Source: Pseudomonas parafulva NBRC 16636 = DSM 17004 (lineage in GTDB: Bacteria > Pseudomonadota > Gammaproteobacteria > Pseudomonadales > Pseudomonadaceae). From it: a stretch of 64,000 nucleotides of DNA. Where the stretch lies: contig NZ_BBIU01000017.1 of the NCBI RefSeq assembly GCF_000730645.1, positions 124,001-188,000 on the forward strand, given 5' to 3'. Under the pieces are notes generated by a model that searched no databases, had not been told where the DNA came from, and saw nothing but the letters and a program-made list of their open reading frames with translations. This document shows, one piece after another, positions 23,805-32,636 of this stretch (the first letter of the stretch is position 1; each line of letters opens with the position of its first letter). The translations under genes and the position numbers were made by a program.

Positions 23805-26279
23805 ATGCTACAGAGTGCCCACCCCTCGCCGCCCTTCAACAAACGCGCATGCTCAGTGGTGATCACTGCAGCCCTGCTCACCGCACCGATGGCGGCCAGC
23901 GTCTATCCATTGGCGGCCTGGGCGCAGGGCAGTGCCGCACAGTACGACTTCAATATCGCTGGCGGTAACCTGGAGAACGCCATCGCTGACTATGCCCGCG
24001 TCACCGGGGCAAACCTGTCGTTCGAACCCGCCACCACGCTGGCCAAGCGCTCGATGGGGGCAAAGGGCCACCTCACTGGCGCAGCAGCGCTGCACGCGCT
24101 GTTGCAGGGTACCGGCCTGCAGGCGTTGGAGCGCTCGGCCAACAGCTACACCCTGGTTGCCAGCGACGAGCACGCCCTGCAGCTGCAGCCAACCGACGTC
24201 AATGCGTCGGCAGGCTGGTCAGGTACGGTCAGCGAAGGCACTGGTTCCTACACCACGGGGCAGGTCACCCTCGGCAAGACGCCCCAGTCGATCAAGGACA
24301 CGCCGCAAACTGTCAGCGTGATGACCCGGCAAAGGATCGAAGACCAGAGCCTCAACTCCATCAACGACGTGATGCTGCAAACCACCGGCATCACGCCCTA
24401 TCAGGGCAGCCTCACCAACTCCCGTTACCTGTCACGGGGGTTTGAAATTACCAGTTACCGGGTGGATGGCGGCGCACCTATCGACAACGCCACCTACTCG
24501 CCCAAAGACCACGACATGGCCATCTATGACCGGGTGGAAGTACTGCGCGGCTCCGACGGCCTGTTCTCCGGCGCCGGCGAGCCAGGTGGCACCATCAACC
24601 TGGTCAGGAAGAAGCCCACCTTCGAAAACCAGTATGGCCTGGAAACATCCGTGGGCAGCTGGCACAACTACCGCACACAGCTGGACGTGAGCGGACCGCT
24701 GGCTCTGGACGGCAAGGTCCGCGGGCGGACGGTGGTGGTCTACAACAACCGCGACATGTTCTACGGCACCGCCAATGCCGAGCGCAGCCTGTTCTATGGC
24801 GTGATCGAAGCTGACATCACCGACACCACCACCGTGCTGGCAGGCCTGACCAACGACGACGCCAAGTCCGCAGACCAGGCGTACGGCTGGCCACGAGCAT
24901 TGGACGGTGCAGACTTGAAGTTGCCACGCAGCACCTTCTTGGGCGGGGCTCATGACTACAAGAACAGCAAGACCCAATCCTACTTCGCCACCCTGAACCA
25001 ACAGCTGGGCGAGCGCTGGGCTGCCACCCTGGACACCACGGTGGCGGTGATGGACCAGGACCGCAGTTACTACAACTTTTATGGTGCCATCGACCCGGCA
25101 ACCGGTGCCGGGTCTGCCGCCAATTGGCAGGGTCAACAGCAGGGTTACTATTCCAGGGCCTATGACCTGAACGTGAAGGGCTCGGAAACCCTCGGCGGTT
25201 TCGAGAACGACTTCCTGCTTGGGGCCAGCTGGACAAACAACTACTTTGGGTCCGATCACCGCCAGGGGGCGTACCGGGAAATCGATAATATCTATGTGTT
25301 CGACCCCCACGACTACCCCTCCTCAGCGAGCGACTCGGCGTTCAGTTATCGGGATGTCCAGCGCATCGAACAAAAAGGCCTGTACGGCAGCTGGCGGATA
25401 CACATCGCCGAGCCTCTGCACCTCATTGTCGGCACCCGCTACAGCAACTATGAACAACGCTACACGCGCCGCAATGCCAACGGCTCTTCATCGGGTACGT
25501 TCTTCCGCGACCGGGACGTGTTAACGCCCTTCTACGGGGCCACCTACGCGCTTTCGCCGGCCTGGAGCCTGTACTTCAGCCGCGCCGATATCTACAAGTC
25601 CCAGGCCTCATTGCGTGACCGTTCAGGCGCACCGCTGCAACCCATCACCGGTGTGAGCAACGAGTTTGGTATCAAGGGCGAGCTGTTCGACGGCCGCGTG
25701 AATACCTACGCGGCCATCTATTACGTGAACCGCGACGGCGAAGGCATTTACGACCGCCCAGGCGACGCATCCGACTGCTGCTACCGTGACGGCGGCAAAA
25801 ATGTGAGCAAGGGCGTAGACCTGGAAGTCAGCGGCCAGTTGGCGGAGGGCCTCCAGGCGACCTTGGGGTATACGTTCAACACCACCCGCAACAACATTGC
25901 CGGCAATGCCTACAACACGGTAACGCCCAAGCACCTGTTCAAATTGTTTGCCACGTACCAACTCCCGGGCGCCTTGAACAAGTTCAAGGTAGGCGGCGGC
26001 GTTGTCGCGCAGACCCCCGCCTACGTCAGCGGTACGGTATACGCCAGGGGCGCAGACGGGGAACTGGAAGAAACGTCCAACACCTACGCCTTTTCGCAGG
26101 CGGGCTATGCCTTATGGAATGCGCACGCCGAATACGCGCTGGACACACACTGGACGGTGTCACTCAACGCCAACAACCTGACGGACAAGAAATACTACTC
26201 GACGGTGGGTATGGCGGAATATGGCAACTTCTACGGGGAGCCCCGCAACTATCTGCTGACAATCCGGGCGAAATACTGA
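23805..26279 (+). CDS. TonB-dependent siderophore receptor with signalling domain (FpvA-like)
   Basis: 824 residues. Signal peptide ending AWA/QG near residue 41; STN signalling domain about 46-120 (YDFNIAGGNLENAIADYARVTG); plug domain about 150-290 with YLSRGFEITSYRVDGGAP; 22-strand barrel closing at the terminal aromatic residue (NYLLTIRAKY). STN plus the sigma/FecR pair upstream shows that it both imports a ferric siderophore and signals. The ligand, pyoverdine-like or a xenosiderophore, cannot be fixed from sequence. Confidence 0.93.
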   Translation: MLQSAHPSPPFNKRACSVVITAALLTAPMAASVYPLAAWAQGSAAQYDFNIAGGNLENAIADYARVTGANLSFEPATTLAKRSMGAKGHLTGAAALHALLQGTGLQALERSANSYTLVASDEHALQLQPTDVNASAGWSGTVSEGTGSYTTGQVTLGKTPQSIKDTPQTVSVMTRQRIEDQSLNSINDVMLQTTGITPYQGSLTNSRYLSRGFEITSYRVDGGAPIDNATYSPKDHDMAIYDRVEVLRGSDGLFSGAGEPGGTINLVRKKPTFENQYGLETSVGSWHNYRTQLDVSGPLALDGKVRGRTVVVYNNRDMFYGTANAERSLFYGVIEADITDTTTVLAGLTNDDAKSADQAYGWPRALDGADLKLPRSTFLGGAHDYKNSKTQSYFATLNQQLGERWAATLDTTVAVMDQDRSYYNFYGAIDPATGAGSAANWQGQQQGYYSRAYDLNVKGSETLGGFENDFLLGASWTNNYFGSDHRQGAYREIDNIYVFDPHDYPSSASDSAFSYRDVQRIEQKGLYGSWRIHIAEPLHLIVGTRYSNYEQRYTRRNANGSSSGTFFRDRDVLTPFYGATYALSPAWSLYFSRADIYKSQASLRDRSGAPLQPITGVSNEFGIKGELFDGRVNTYAAIYYVNRDGEGIYDRPGDASDCCYRDGGKNVSKGVDLEVSGQLAEGLQATLGYTFNTTRNNIAGNAYNTVTPKHLFKLFATYQLPGALNKFKVGGGVVAQTPAYVSGTVYARGADGELEETSNTYAFSQAGYALWNAHAEYALDTHWTVSLNANNLTDKKYYSTVGMAEYGNFYGEPRNYLLTIRAKY

Positions 26280-26287
26280 GAGTAAGT

Positions 26288-26309
26288 GAGCCCAGCGCAT
26301 CCTGGGCTC
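26288..26309. terminator. convergent terminator after the receptor gene
   Basis: GAGCCCAG, loop CGCATC, CTGGGCTC followed by GTTCT. It lies between the receptor stop and the converging small gene at 26326. Confidence 0.7.
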
Positions 26310-26325
26310 GTTCTGAACGACTTGA

Positions 26326-26565
26326 TCAGCCGCTCTTCTGATGCGACAGCGCCTTGTTGGCCTGATCAGCGCACTTCTTGTAGTCCCCGGATGCATGCGC
26401 TTCCTTGGCCTGCTGATGCTCATGATGACCGTTTTGCGTGAAGTCTGTTTCTGTCGCCGCCTTCAGTTTATCCAAGGCCGCCTCGCATTCATGCTGGTGG
26501 TCCTTGGCCAGTGCAAAACCTGGGGCCAGCAGAATGCCGAACGCAACTGCGATGATAGTTTTCAT
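26326..26565 (-). CDS. small secreted helical protein
   Basis: 79 residues: signal peptide about 1-20 (cleavage after ALA) and a 59-residue charged, His-rich helical mature part with two cysteines (about 27 and 65). HQHECEAALDKLKAATETD and ASGDYKKCADQANKALSH suggest a helical hairpin closed by a disulphide. Periplasmic; function unknown. The neighbouring gene at 26601 is another small periplasmic protein, 35 bases upstream in the same direction. Confidence 0.7.
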   Translation of the reverse strand: MKTIIAVAFGILLAPGFALAKDHQHECEAALDKLKAATETDFTQNGHHEHQQAKEAHASGDYKKCADQANKALSHQKSG

Positions 26566-26600
26566 TCAACGCACCTCAACGTTTAGGTTGTCCAGAACGG

Positions 26601-26864
26601 CTACAGGTCCTTCTTGACCTCTTTATCAACGTGCTTGTCTGCCTTGTGGCGTTCCTTGTCCAGGTGCTCGGCGCCTTTCTCCATCTCCTCGCCATCGTGG
26701 TGGAGACCTTTATCGACTTCATCGGCGCTGTGGTCCACACCTTTGTCGACTTCCCGTACATCGTGCCGCACGCCCTTGCCGAGTTCGCCTTCAGCCTGGG
26801 CGGCCGACATCCCCAACATGGCCGCAAGCGCCAAGCTTGCAGCCGCAAGTGTCCTTATCTTCAT
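26601..26864 (-). CDS. small periplasmic protein with 11-residue charged repeats
   Basis: 87 residues: signal peptide ending AAQA (about residue 24), then a fully hydrophilic region built from repeats such as REVDKGVDHSA, DEVDKGLHHDG and EEMEKGAEHLD. The 11-residue period suggests an amphipathic helix like those of LEA or stress-protective proteins. The TACCC before the ATG is not a ribosome site, but GGAGAG lies farther back. Probably co-transcribed with the gene at 26326. Confidence 0.7.
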   Translation of the reverse strand: MKIRTLAAASLALAAMLGMSAAQAEGELGKGVRHDVREVDKGVDHSADEVDKGLHHDGEEMEKGAEHLDKERHKADKHVDKEVKKDL

Positions 26865-26949
26865 GGGTAACTCTCCGTGGTTTGGACATCAGTGTTTCGA
26901 CTGAAAACTCTAGACAGAGAACCCCGCACGCGCACACCTGCATTTGTCA

Positions 26950-27222
26950 TTAACACCGTCGCCGCGTGGGCAGGCAACCGCCCGCCGATTGTGGCAGTGC
27001 GCTGCGCGTATCGGAATTGGGGCTCGAAAGAAGCTGGCCTTGAGCCTGGGCATAGATGATCCACCGCTCGAATACCTCCCGGTGGAGCCGGCAGGTTTCC
27101 TGCCAGTCGATGTGATCAAACTGGTCGTAGGCAATCTGTTTCATGGTTTCGCCGGCAGCATCACTGAGCTGCTTCAGCGCTTGGTACGCCTGATACTGAC
27201 GTTCCCGTTTGATGGCACTCAT
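26950..27222 (-). CDS. hypothetical cytoplasmic protein (90 aa)
   Basis: The ATG at 27220-27222 follows AGGAG at seven bases. The first 65 residues look helical (MSAIKRERQYQAYQALKQL, HIDWQETCRLHREVFERW). The last 25 residues are low in complexity and rich in Ser, Pro and Arg, which may mean that the true end has drifted. No family recognised. Confidence 0.55.
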   Translation of the reverse strand: MSAIKRERQYQAYQALKQLSDAAGETMKQIAYDQFDHIDWQETCRLHREVFERWIIYAQAQGQLLSSPNSDTRSALPQSAGGCLPTRRRC

Positions 27223-27340
27223 GAGGTCTCCTGCACAAAAGCGGTGGTCCAGTCGTTATTGCTACCGACTGGACCCGCAGGAGAAATATCCTCAGACAAA
27301 TCTGAAAGTGGGCGACCGCCCACCACGTTGATCCGAGTGG

Positions 27341-28036
27341 TTAGAGAAAACGCTCCACGTCAGCGCCGTAACCATAGCGGTAGCCTCTGCAGAAGGCCTC
27401 CCATTCCGCAGCCTCCCAGCCAGACCTGCGTTTGACCTGCCGCAGGTCATGGCGGCTGGCTTTGGTCGCTGTCATGCGTTGGCGGGCTTTTTCGAAATCG
27501 AGCAAGGCAACCTTGATGCTCGACTCGCTGAAATCGACGAACACATGTTTCAGGTACAGGCAACCATGCTGCCAACGCCCAAGGTTCAACCTGGCCAGCG
27601 CACGCCCGTATGCCTCAAGGATCTCGTGGTGGCGCCGAGGCCCGACGGTTTTATCCACGCCTTGCAGGTAGAAGTCCTCCAGCGACAAGTACCCGTCCAG
27701 CGCGGCGGTAACCATCACGGCCTGCCATTCGCCCGCTTGTTTGTGCACATGGCTATGCAGCAGCGCAGGCGTAGCCACCCCAAGCGAAGCGGCAGCGCGC
27801 AAGGCCTTGGCTTCGCGGGCAACCGTTGGGTAGCCGAACGGGTGCAACAGGCTGCGGTAGATATGCCCGACCTGCTGCTTTTTGTAGAAGGTGAAACCTT
27901 CCACCTCAACCTTTAGCACCCCGCTTTCGCCGCCTCTGCGGATATTGGGTTCTTCCACCCAGACACCGGGGGCATTGAGGATATCCTTCACCGGCGGGTG
28001 GTTTGGCCCCAGATCAGAGGAGAGTTGGTAAGTCAT
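27341..28036 (-). CDS. InaA / lipopolysaccharide-type kinase
   Basis: 231 residues with a kinase-like fold: FYKKQQVGHIYRS (ATP-binding Lys), TVAREAKALRAAASLGVATP (helix C Glu), and the catalytic region WQHGCLYLKHVFVD with HxxxxxH in place of HxD-type residues, followed by ALLDFEKARQR (metal-binding Asp). It matches the InaA subgroup of LPS kinases, known in pseudomonads as organic-acid-inducible proteins. Cytoplasmic face. Probable role in envelope modification or stress. Confidence 0.8.
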   Translation of the reverse strand: MTYQLSSDLGPNHPPVKDILNAPGVWVEEPNIRRGGESGVLKVEVEGFTFYKKQQVGHIYRSLLHPFGYPTVAREAKALRAAASLGVATPALLHSHVHKQAGEWQAVMVTAALDGYLSLEDFYLQGVDKTVGPRRHHEILEAYGRALARLNLGRWQHGCLYLKHVFVDFSESSIKVALLDFEKARQRMTATKASRHDLRQVKRRSGWEAAEWEAFCRGYRYGYGADVERFL

Positions 28037-28167
28037 GAGGAGCCTACTACTTGTTATGAGCCACGACGTGGCGAGGGAGAAAATATATCAGCCAATTCGT
28101 ACGAATGGCGAAGATATTGCCCACACCTGCTTTGAAATTCGGACAAGCGTGACTCATGGCTCACACC

Positions 28168-28416
28168 TCAACCCCGACGCTTTCCAAAGCGTGAGCGGAG
28201 CGATCTCCTGGTAAACCACGTTGCGGGGCATGCCGCAAGCAGCCAGATAACCCCTGTTGCCAGCACCCACGGCCACCTGCTGCCGGGGTTCAGGGACCAC
28301 CCCACAAAGCCGAGGATAATCAGCAAGACGCCCGCCCAGCGCTGGCGGGCCGGGGTCATCCAGCGTCGCGACAACCAGTGCCTGGCGCGCCGCAGCACGC
28401 TTCCTGGGCGGTCCAT
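28168..28416 (-). CDS. small two-helix membrane protein
   Basis: 82 residues. A basic N-terminus is followed by two hydrophobic stretches (AGVLLIILGFVGWSL and WVLATGVIWLLAACPATWF) and a basic tail (TRRSLRSRFGKRRG). Its ATG overlaps the stop of the 58-residue gene upstream (TGATG), so it is likely translated by coupling; it has no ribosome site of its own. Inner membrane; function unknown. Confidence 0.65.
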   Translation of the reverse strand: MDRPGSVLRRARHWLSRRWMTPARQRWAGVLLIILGFVGWSLNPGSRWPWVLATGVIWLLAACPATWFTRRSLRSRFGKRRG

Positions 28417-28592
28417 CAGGCTGACGCGTGTTTCTCTGTCAGTTCGACGACCAGCTTGGCTGCGTCTGCGTCACTTTTCAGGTAGTGAACCTCACCCTCC
28501 CCGTCGTCGACCTCGTACAGCTCGGCGAGGTCAGGTTCGCGGTAAGCCTGCGGTATTTCGTCATCGGTCAGTGTTCTGAGTGTGACTGGCAT
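28416..28592 (-). CDS. small acidic protein coupled to the membrane protein (58 aa)
   Basis: The ATG at 28590-28592 follows GGGAGGA at proper distance; the TGA at 28416-28418 overlaps the next start codon. The product begins MPVTLRTLTDDEIPQAYREP and is strongly acidic, with no membrane segment. The good ribosome site and the stop/start overlap are the reasons for calling so short a frame. No family recognised. Confidence 0.7.
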   Translation of the reverse strand: MPVTLRTLTDDEIPQAYREPDLAELYEVDDGEGEVHYLKSDADAAKLVVELTEKHASA

Positions 28593-28707
28593 TGCGGATC
28601 CTCCCTCTTTAACTCACCGACCCGAACTCACTAGGCGCAGTTCAATGAAACACCTCGCCACGGCGCGAGCGGGCTTCAAGCCAAGCCCGCAAGTGGCGAC
28701 CCATGGC

Positions 28708-29526
28708 TCACTCCAGCGGGATGGTCAGTTGGTCGATCACTGCCCGGGTATCCGGGCGCACGCCCCGCCACCAGGCAAACGCTTCGGCCGCTTGCTCCAC
28801 CAGCATGCCTACACCGTCGGCCAGGCGTCCGACGCCCTGCTCCCCTGCCAGCCGTAAAAACGGCGTGAGGCCTTTGCCGTAGGCCAGTTCATAGGCCAAC
28901 TGTGCAGTGCCCAATACTAGACCCGGCAACGGCGGCCGTTCACCCACCAGGCTCGCCGAGGTAGCGTTGATCACGATATCGAAGGCCTGACCCTCCAGTG
29001 CCTCGTAGCGGCTGATGCGCAGCCGTGGATGGTCCAGCTCGTTGCGCAATGCCATGGCTTTTGCCATGTCGCGGTTGGCAACCACCAGTTCGGCAGGTTC
29101 AGCATCCAGGAATGGCAGCAAAGCCCCCCGCACCGCACCACCAGCACCCAGCATCAGCACCCGACGGTTGCGCAGTGGCTCACCCACGTTGACTTCAATA
29201 TCGCGCAACAGGCCTATGCCATCGAAGTTCTCAGCCGTGATGCAGCCATCCTCGAACTTCAGCGCATTGGCCGCACGGGCCAGGCGGGCACGCTCACTGC
29301 GCTGGTCGGCCAGCTCGAAGGCGCGCAGTTTGAAGGGTGCGGTGATATTCATGCCAAGGCCGCCACCGTCGCGAAACTGGTGCACCTGGGCCTCGAACGC
29401 CTCCAGCGAACCTTCGATGGCGCCGTATTCCAGGTGCTGGCCAGTGGCATTGGCAAACAGGCCATGAATCAACGGGGATTTGGTGTGGTTGATCGGCCGG
29501 CCGATCACTGCATAGCGGTCGCTCAT
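28708..29526 (-). CDS. shikimate dehydrogenase-like protein (AroE paralogue)
   Basis: 272 residues. N-terminal substrate half with NHTKSPLIHGLF and NITAPFKLRAF (catalytic Lys), Asp in ENFDGIGLL, then NADP-binding GAGGAVRGALLPFL and VVANRD. All key residues for 3-dehydroshikimate reduction are kept. Position at the end of a CoA-type operon, rather than in an aro locus, suggests a catabolic or YdiB/AroE-like side role. Its start overlaps the CaiB stop by four bases. Confidence 0.85.
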   Translation of the reverse strand: MSDRYAVIGRPINHTKSPLIHGLFANATGQHLEYGAIEGSLEAFEAQVHQFRDGGGLGMNITAPFKLRAFELADQRSERARLARAANALKFEDGCITAENFDGIGLLRDIEVNVGEPLRNRRVLMLGAGGAVRGALLPFLDAEPAELVVANRDMAKAMALRNELDHPRLRISRYEALEGQAFDIVINATSASLVGERPPLPGLVLGTAQLAYELAYGKGLTPFLRLAGEQGVGRLADGVGMLVEQAAEAFAWWRGVRPDTRAVIDQLTIPLE

Positions 29527-30755
29527 CGTGCATCTCCGTGTCTGAATAACACACCGTCCGCCTGCATTGCCGTGATTTCCTCGGGGCTGAAGCCAAGCCC
29601 AGCCGCGACTTGCGCGTTGTGCTCGCCCAGGTCCGGGGCAACCTGATGCACCGTGGTATCGCAACCCGAGAAGCGGAATGGCAGGTTGGGCAGGCGCAAG
29701 GTGCCGTAGCGCGGGTGCTCTTGCTCAAGCACCATGTTGCGCGCCTGGATTTGCGGGTCGGCCAATACCTCATCAATGCGCTGTACCTTGGCACTGGGGA
29801 TGTCGACTGCATCGAGCAAGGCGAGTACATCGGCCACCGAGCGGGCGCCTACCCAGCTGCGGACCACGGCCAGAATGGTTTCGCGGTGGGTGTTGCGGCC
29901 GTTGAGGTTGTGATAGCGGGCGTCACTGCCAAAGCCTGCCGGCCCGCCGTTGGCTTCGAGCATGGCGGCAAAGCGCTGCCAGGCATCGTCGACCTGGGCT
30001 GCGATCACCAGGTCGCCATCGGCCGCGCGGAACACTCCGTACAAGGTCGAGGTGGGCATGTCGTGGCCGGTTTGCTCCGGCAACACCGTACCGTCAGACA
30101 GCGTGTAACACTGCACGGCATACTCGTGCATCGACACCAGCGTGTCGTACAGGGCCATGTCGATGTGTTGGCCAACGCCGCTGTTCACCCGCCCCAGCAG
30201 CGCGGCATTGATCGCCGCCACCGCATGAATGCCGGTGTACATGTCACCCAGCGAGATACGCAGCAACGGTGGCGCCTCCCCTGGCACACCGACCATCTGC
30301 ATGATGCCGCTCTTGGCCTCGGCGATCAGCCCGAAACCGGCACGGTGTGCATCCGGGCCGGTATGGCCGTAAGCAGATATGGAGCAGTACACCAGGCGTG
30401 GGTTGCGCGCCGACAGTTCGGCGTAACCCAGGCCCAGCTTGTCCAGGGCGCCTGGGCGATAGTTTTCGATGAATACGTCCGCTGAGTCGGTCAGCCTTTG
30501 CATGAAGGCTTTGCCGCGCGGGTCCTTCATGTTCACGCTGACGCCCTGCTTGCCCATGTTCAGTTGCAGAAAATAGCCGCTCTGCTGGTCATCCAGTGCA
30601 TATGCATGCTGGCGCCCGGCATCGCCGCTGCCTGGCCGCTCGACCTTGATCACTTCAGCGCCCAGGGCGGCCAGGCAACGGCCTACGTATGGCCCGGCCA
30701 GGAAGTGGCTGTAGTCGATCACACGGATACCTGCCAATGGTAGGGCCTGGCTCAT
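29523..30755 (-). CDS. CaiB/BaiF family CoA-transferase
   Basis: 410 residues from the ATG at 30753-30755; the longer frame upstream runs into the MaoC gene. Class III CoA-transferase signs: LAGIRVIDYSHFLAGPY, the ADVFIENYRPGALDKLGLGY block, and SLGDMYTG, which holds the catalytic Asp that forms the acyl anhydride. It should move CoA between carboxylic acids. Overlaps of four bases with the genes on both sides mark a coupled operon. Confidence 0.9.
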   Translation of the reverse strand: MSQALPLAGIRVIDYSHFLAGPYVGRCLAALGAEVIKVERPGSGDAGRQHAYALDDQQSGYFLQLNMGKQGVSVNMKDPRGKAFMQRLTDSADVFIENYRPGALDKLGLGYAELSARNPRLVYCSISAYGHTGPDAHRAGFGLIAEAKSGIMQMVGVPGEAPPLLRISLGDMYTGIHAVAAINAALLGRVNSGVGQHIDMALYDTLVSMHEYAVQCYTLSDGTVLPEQTGHDMPTSTLYGVFRAADGDLVIAAQVDDAWQRFAAMLEANGGPAGFGSDARYHNLNGRNTHRETILAVVRSWVGARSVADVLALLDAVDIPSAKVQRIDEVLADPQIQARNMVLEQEHPRYGTLRLPNLPFRFSGCDTTVHQVAPDLGEHNAQVAAGLGFSPEEITAMQADGVLFRHGDAR

Positions 30756-31207
30756 GCTGCGGCCCTCCTGGGCACCATCAAGCGGTGCTCGCCGCGCTGC
30801 ACCACCTGGCCGTGCTGGTTGATCAACTCGGAGGGCAGCACCACAATGCCCCAGCCTGGCCTGCTGTTGCTCGGGCGCATCGAGCCGACGCGCATGCGCA
30901 CCTGCAGCACATCGTTGACCTTGATCGGCAGCACGAAGTCCCAGGTCCAGCCCAACGACATGCCCGGTACAAAGCGGTACTCGCACTGGGTTTTCAAGCC
31001 GTCGGCAATCGACAACCCAAACAGCCCATGGGCCACCAGGCAACCGAAGTGGCTCGCGTTGGCATAGGCCTCATCCACATGCACCGGGGTGTGGTCACCG
31101 GTGAGGTCGGCGTAGGCCAGGATCCGTTCACGGGTGACCGTGTAGGTGGGGCTCAGGCATTCGTCACCTTCACGGGCATCGTCCCAGTATTTTTCCACCA
31201 CACTCAT
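30752..31207 (-). CDS. MaoC-type hot-dog hydratase
   Basis: 151 residues, a single hot-dog domain. The hydratase motif is visible as DLTGDHTPVHVDEAYA (Asp and His), with HGLFGLSIADGL on the central helix. It would hydrate an enoyl-CoA made after the CoA-transferase step. It lies two bases after the VOC gene stop and overlaps CaiB by four. Confidence 0.85.
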   Translation of the reverse strand: MSVVEKYWDDAREGDECLSPTYTVTRERILAYADLTGDHTPVHVDEAYANASHFGCLVAHGLFGLSIADGLKTQCEYRFVPGMSLGWTWDFVLPIKVNDVLQVRMRVGSMRPSNSRPGWGIVVLPSELINQHGQVVQRGEHRLMVPRRAAA

Positions 31208-31209
31208 GC

Positions 31210-31602
31210 CTACACCTCCGCGCGCGGGTCAATGGCCAACGCCTTGGTCACGCAGCTCGCCGGTTGCGCCTGGATGAACTCAACAGCCAGACCGTCCGGC
31301 AGGCGCAGCCAGTTGCGCCCTTGAGGCATCTCGCTCACGTCAAAACGCTGGGCGGCTGCCAGGGCTGCTGCGAGGTCTTCGCACATGATGCCCAGGTGGG
31401 CCATGCGGCCTTCCGGGCCAGCGAAGCCGGGTTGGTGAATGAACTGCAAACCACCCAGCGTCCAGTACTGGGAGGGCTGCTCAACACTCCCCTGCACTTC
31501 GCGCATGGTCATGCCACACACCTCGCTGAAAAAGCGGATATGCCACTGGATGTCGCTCACCCAGAACGCTACGTGTTCGAGGTAGGCCTTTGGCTGGCTC
31601 AT
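31210..31602 (-). CDS. VOC (glyoxalase/dioxygenase-fold) protein
   Basis: 130 residues with two beta-alpha-beta-beta-beta modules: LEHVAFWVSDIQWHIRFFSEVCGM and MAHLGIMCEDLAAALAAAQRF. Possible metal ligands are His10, His71 and Glu near FIHQPG and VEFIQ. Such proteins serve as lyases, epimerases or dioxygenases. In this operon it may be an isomerase or epimerase of the CoA ester. Overlaps the PanE-like gene by four bases. Confidence 0.8.
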   Translation of the reverse strand: MSQPKAYLEHVAFWVSDIQWHIRFFSEVCGMTMREVQGSVEQPSQYWTLGGLQFIHQPGFAGPEGRMAHLGIMCEDLAAALAAAQRFDVSEMPQGRNWLRLPDGLAVEFIQAQPASCVTKALAIDPRAEV

Positions 31603-32543
31603 AGGGTTTCCTTCTGCTTGTCGGCCATGGCGCGTTCGATGCCCTTGATGCAGGCCACCAGTGTGGCGTTGACCGGTGTGGCCACGCCGTGGCGTTCGCC
31701 CCAGCGCACGACGGAGCCGTTGATGAAGTCGATTTCAGTCACCGAGCCTTTTTCCAGGCTCTGCAACATCGAGGTGCGAAAACTTGGCGGCAGCCCTTCA
31801 GCGGCGAGGGCCCAGACGGCGTCGGCGCTGGTGAGGCCCAGGCAAATCCCGGCACGCTCGGCAACGGCCATGGCTTCGGCCACAGCGGCCTTGGCGGTCC
31901 GTTCCAGCAGGGGTTCGCTGTACAACTGCCCATAGCTGAGGGCGGTAATGCCGGTGAGCGCGCCGGTAGCCACGTTGACCAGCAACTTGTCCCACATGGT
32001 GCCGAGAATGTTGTCGCTGACGGCGGTCGCCAGCCCCGCACCATTGAAGGCGTCGGCGATGGCCTGCACGCGGTGCGTCACGGCCCCGTCCAGCTCGCCG
32101 ATGTAGGTCTGCTTGCCGGCCACGCCGGCACGGATGCAGCCCGGCGCCAGCATCACGCCACCGACGTAGGTCTTGCCAGCCAGCACCCGCTCGCGGCCCA
32201 CGGCGGCTGCCAGGATGTCCTCATGCCCCAGCCCGTTCTGCAGCGACAGCACCACGGTCTGCGGGCCGATGAGTGCGGCAGCCCCGGCAATGGCCTCGGC
32301 AGTGTGGAACGACTTCACAAGCACCAGGACCAGGTCGGCTACGCCTGCATCCGCCGCATCGGACGTGGCATTTACCTTTACCCATCGCTCGCCACGTTCG
32401 TCCTGTACCCGCAGCCCCTCCCGGTTGATGGCGTCCACATGCGCACGCCCGCGGTTCAACAGCCAGGTTTCATGCCCGGCTTCGCTCAAGGCCGCGCCAA
32501 TGGCGCAACCCAGGGCACCAGCGCCCAGAATGCATATTTTCAA
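31599..32543 (-). CDS. 2-dehydropantoate 2-reductase family oxidoreductase
   Basis: 314 residues. N-terminal NADP motif ILGAGALGCAIGAALSEAGH (GxGxxG), then SLQNGLGHED, and a C-terminal domain with the catalytic Lys in WDKLLVNVATGALTG. Members include PanE and other 2-oxo acid reductases. As first gene of a five-gene catabolic-looking operon it is unlikely to be the housekeeping PanE. It starts 94 bases from the divergent LysR gene, the likely regulator. Confidence 0.87.
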   Translation of the reverse strand: MKICILGAGALGCAIGAALSEAGHETWLLNRGRAHVDAINREGLRVQDERGERWVKVNATSDAADAGVADLVLVLVKSFHTAEAIAGAAALIGPQTVVLSLQNGLGHEDILAAAVGRERVLAGKTYVGGVMLAPGCIRAGVAGKQTYIGELDGAVTHRVQAIADAFNGAGLATAVSDNILGTMWDKLLVNVATGALTGITALSYGQLYSEPLLERTAKAAVAEAMAVAERAGICLGLTSADAVWALAAEGLPPSFRTSMLQSLEKGSVTEIDFINGSVVRWGERHGVATPVNATLVACIKGIERAMADKQKETL

Positions 32544-32636
32544 GTCGCAAACCTCCTTCGGCTTGCGACCACGCTAGGCGGCAGCGCTTATTCGCGCTAT
32601 ACAATGGCCTCAATACAATCATTAAGAATCGCAATA

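Noticed and set aside
24432-25310. 292-codon minus-strand frame inside the receptor gene
   Set aside because: Shadow of the TonB receptor, with no ribosome site.
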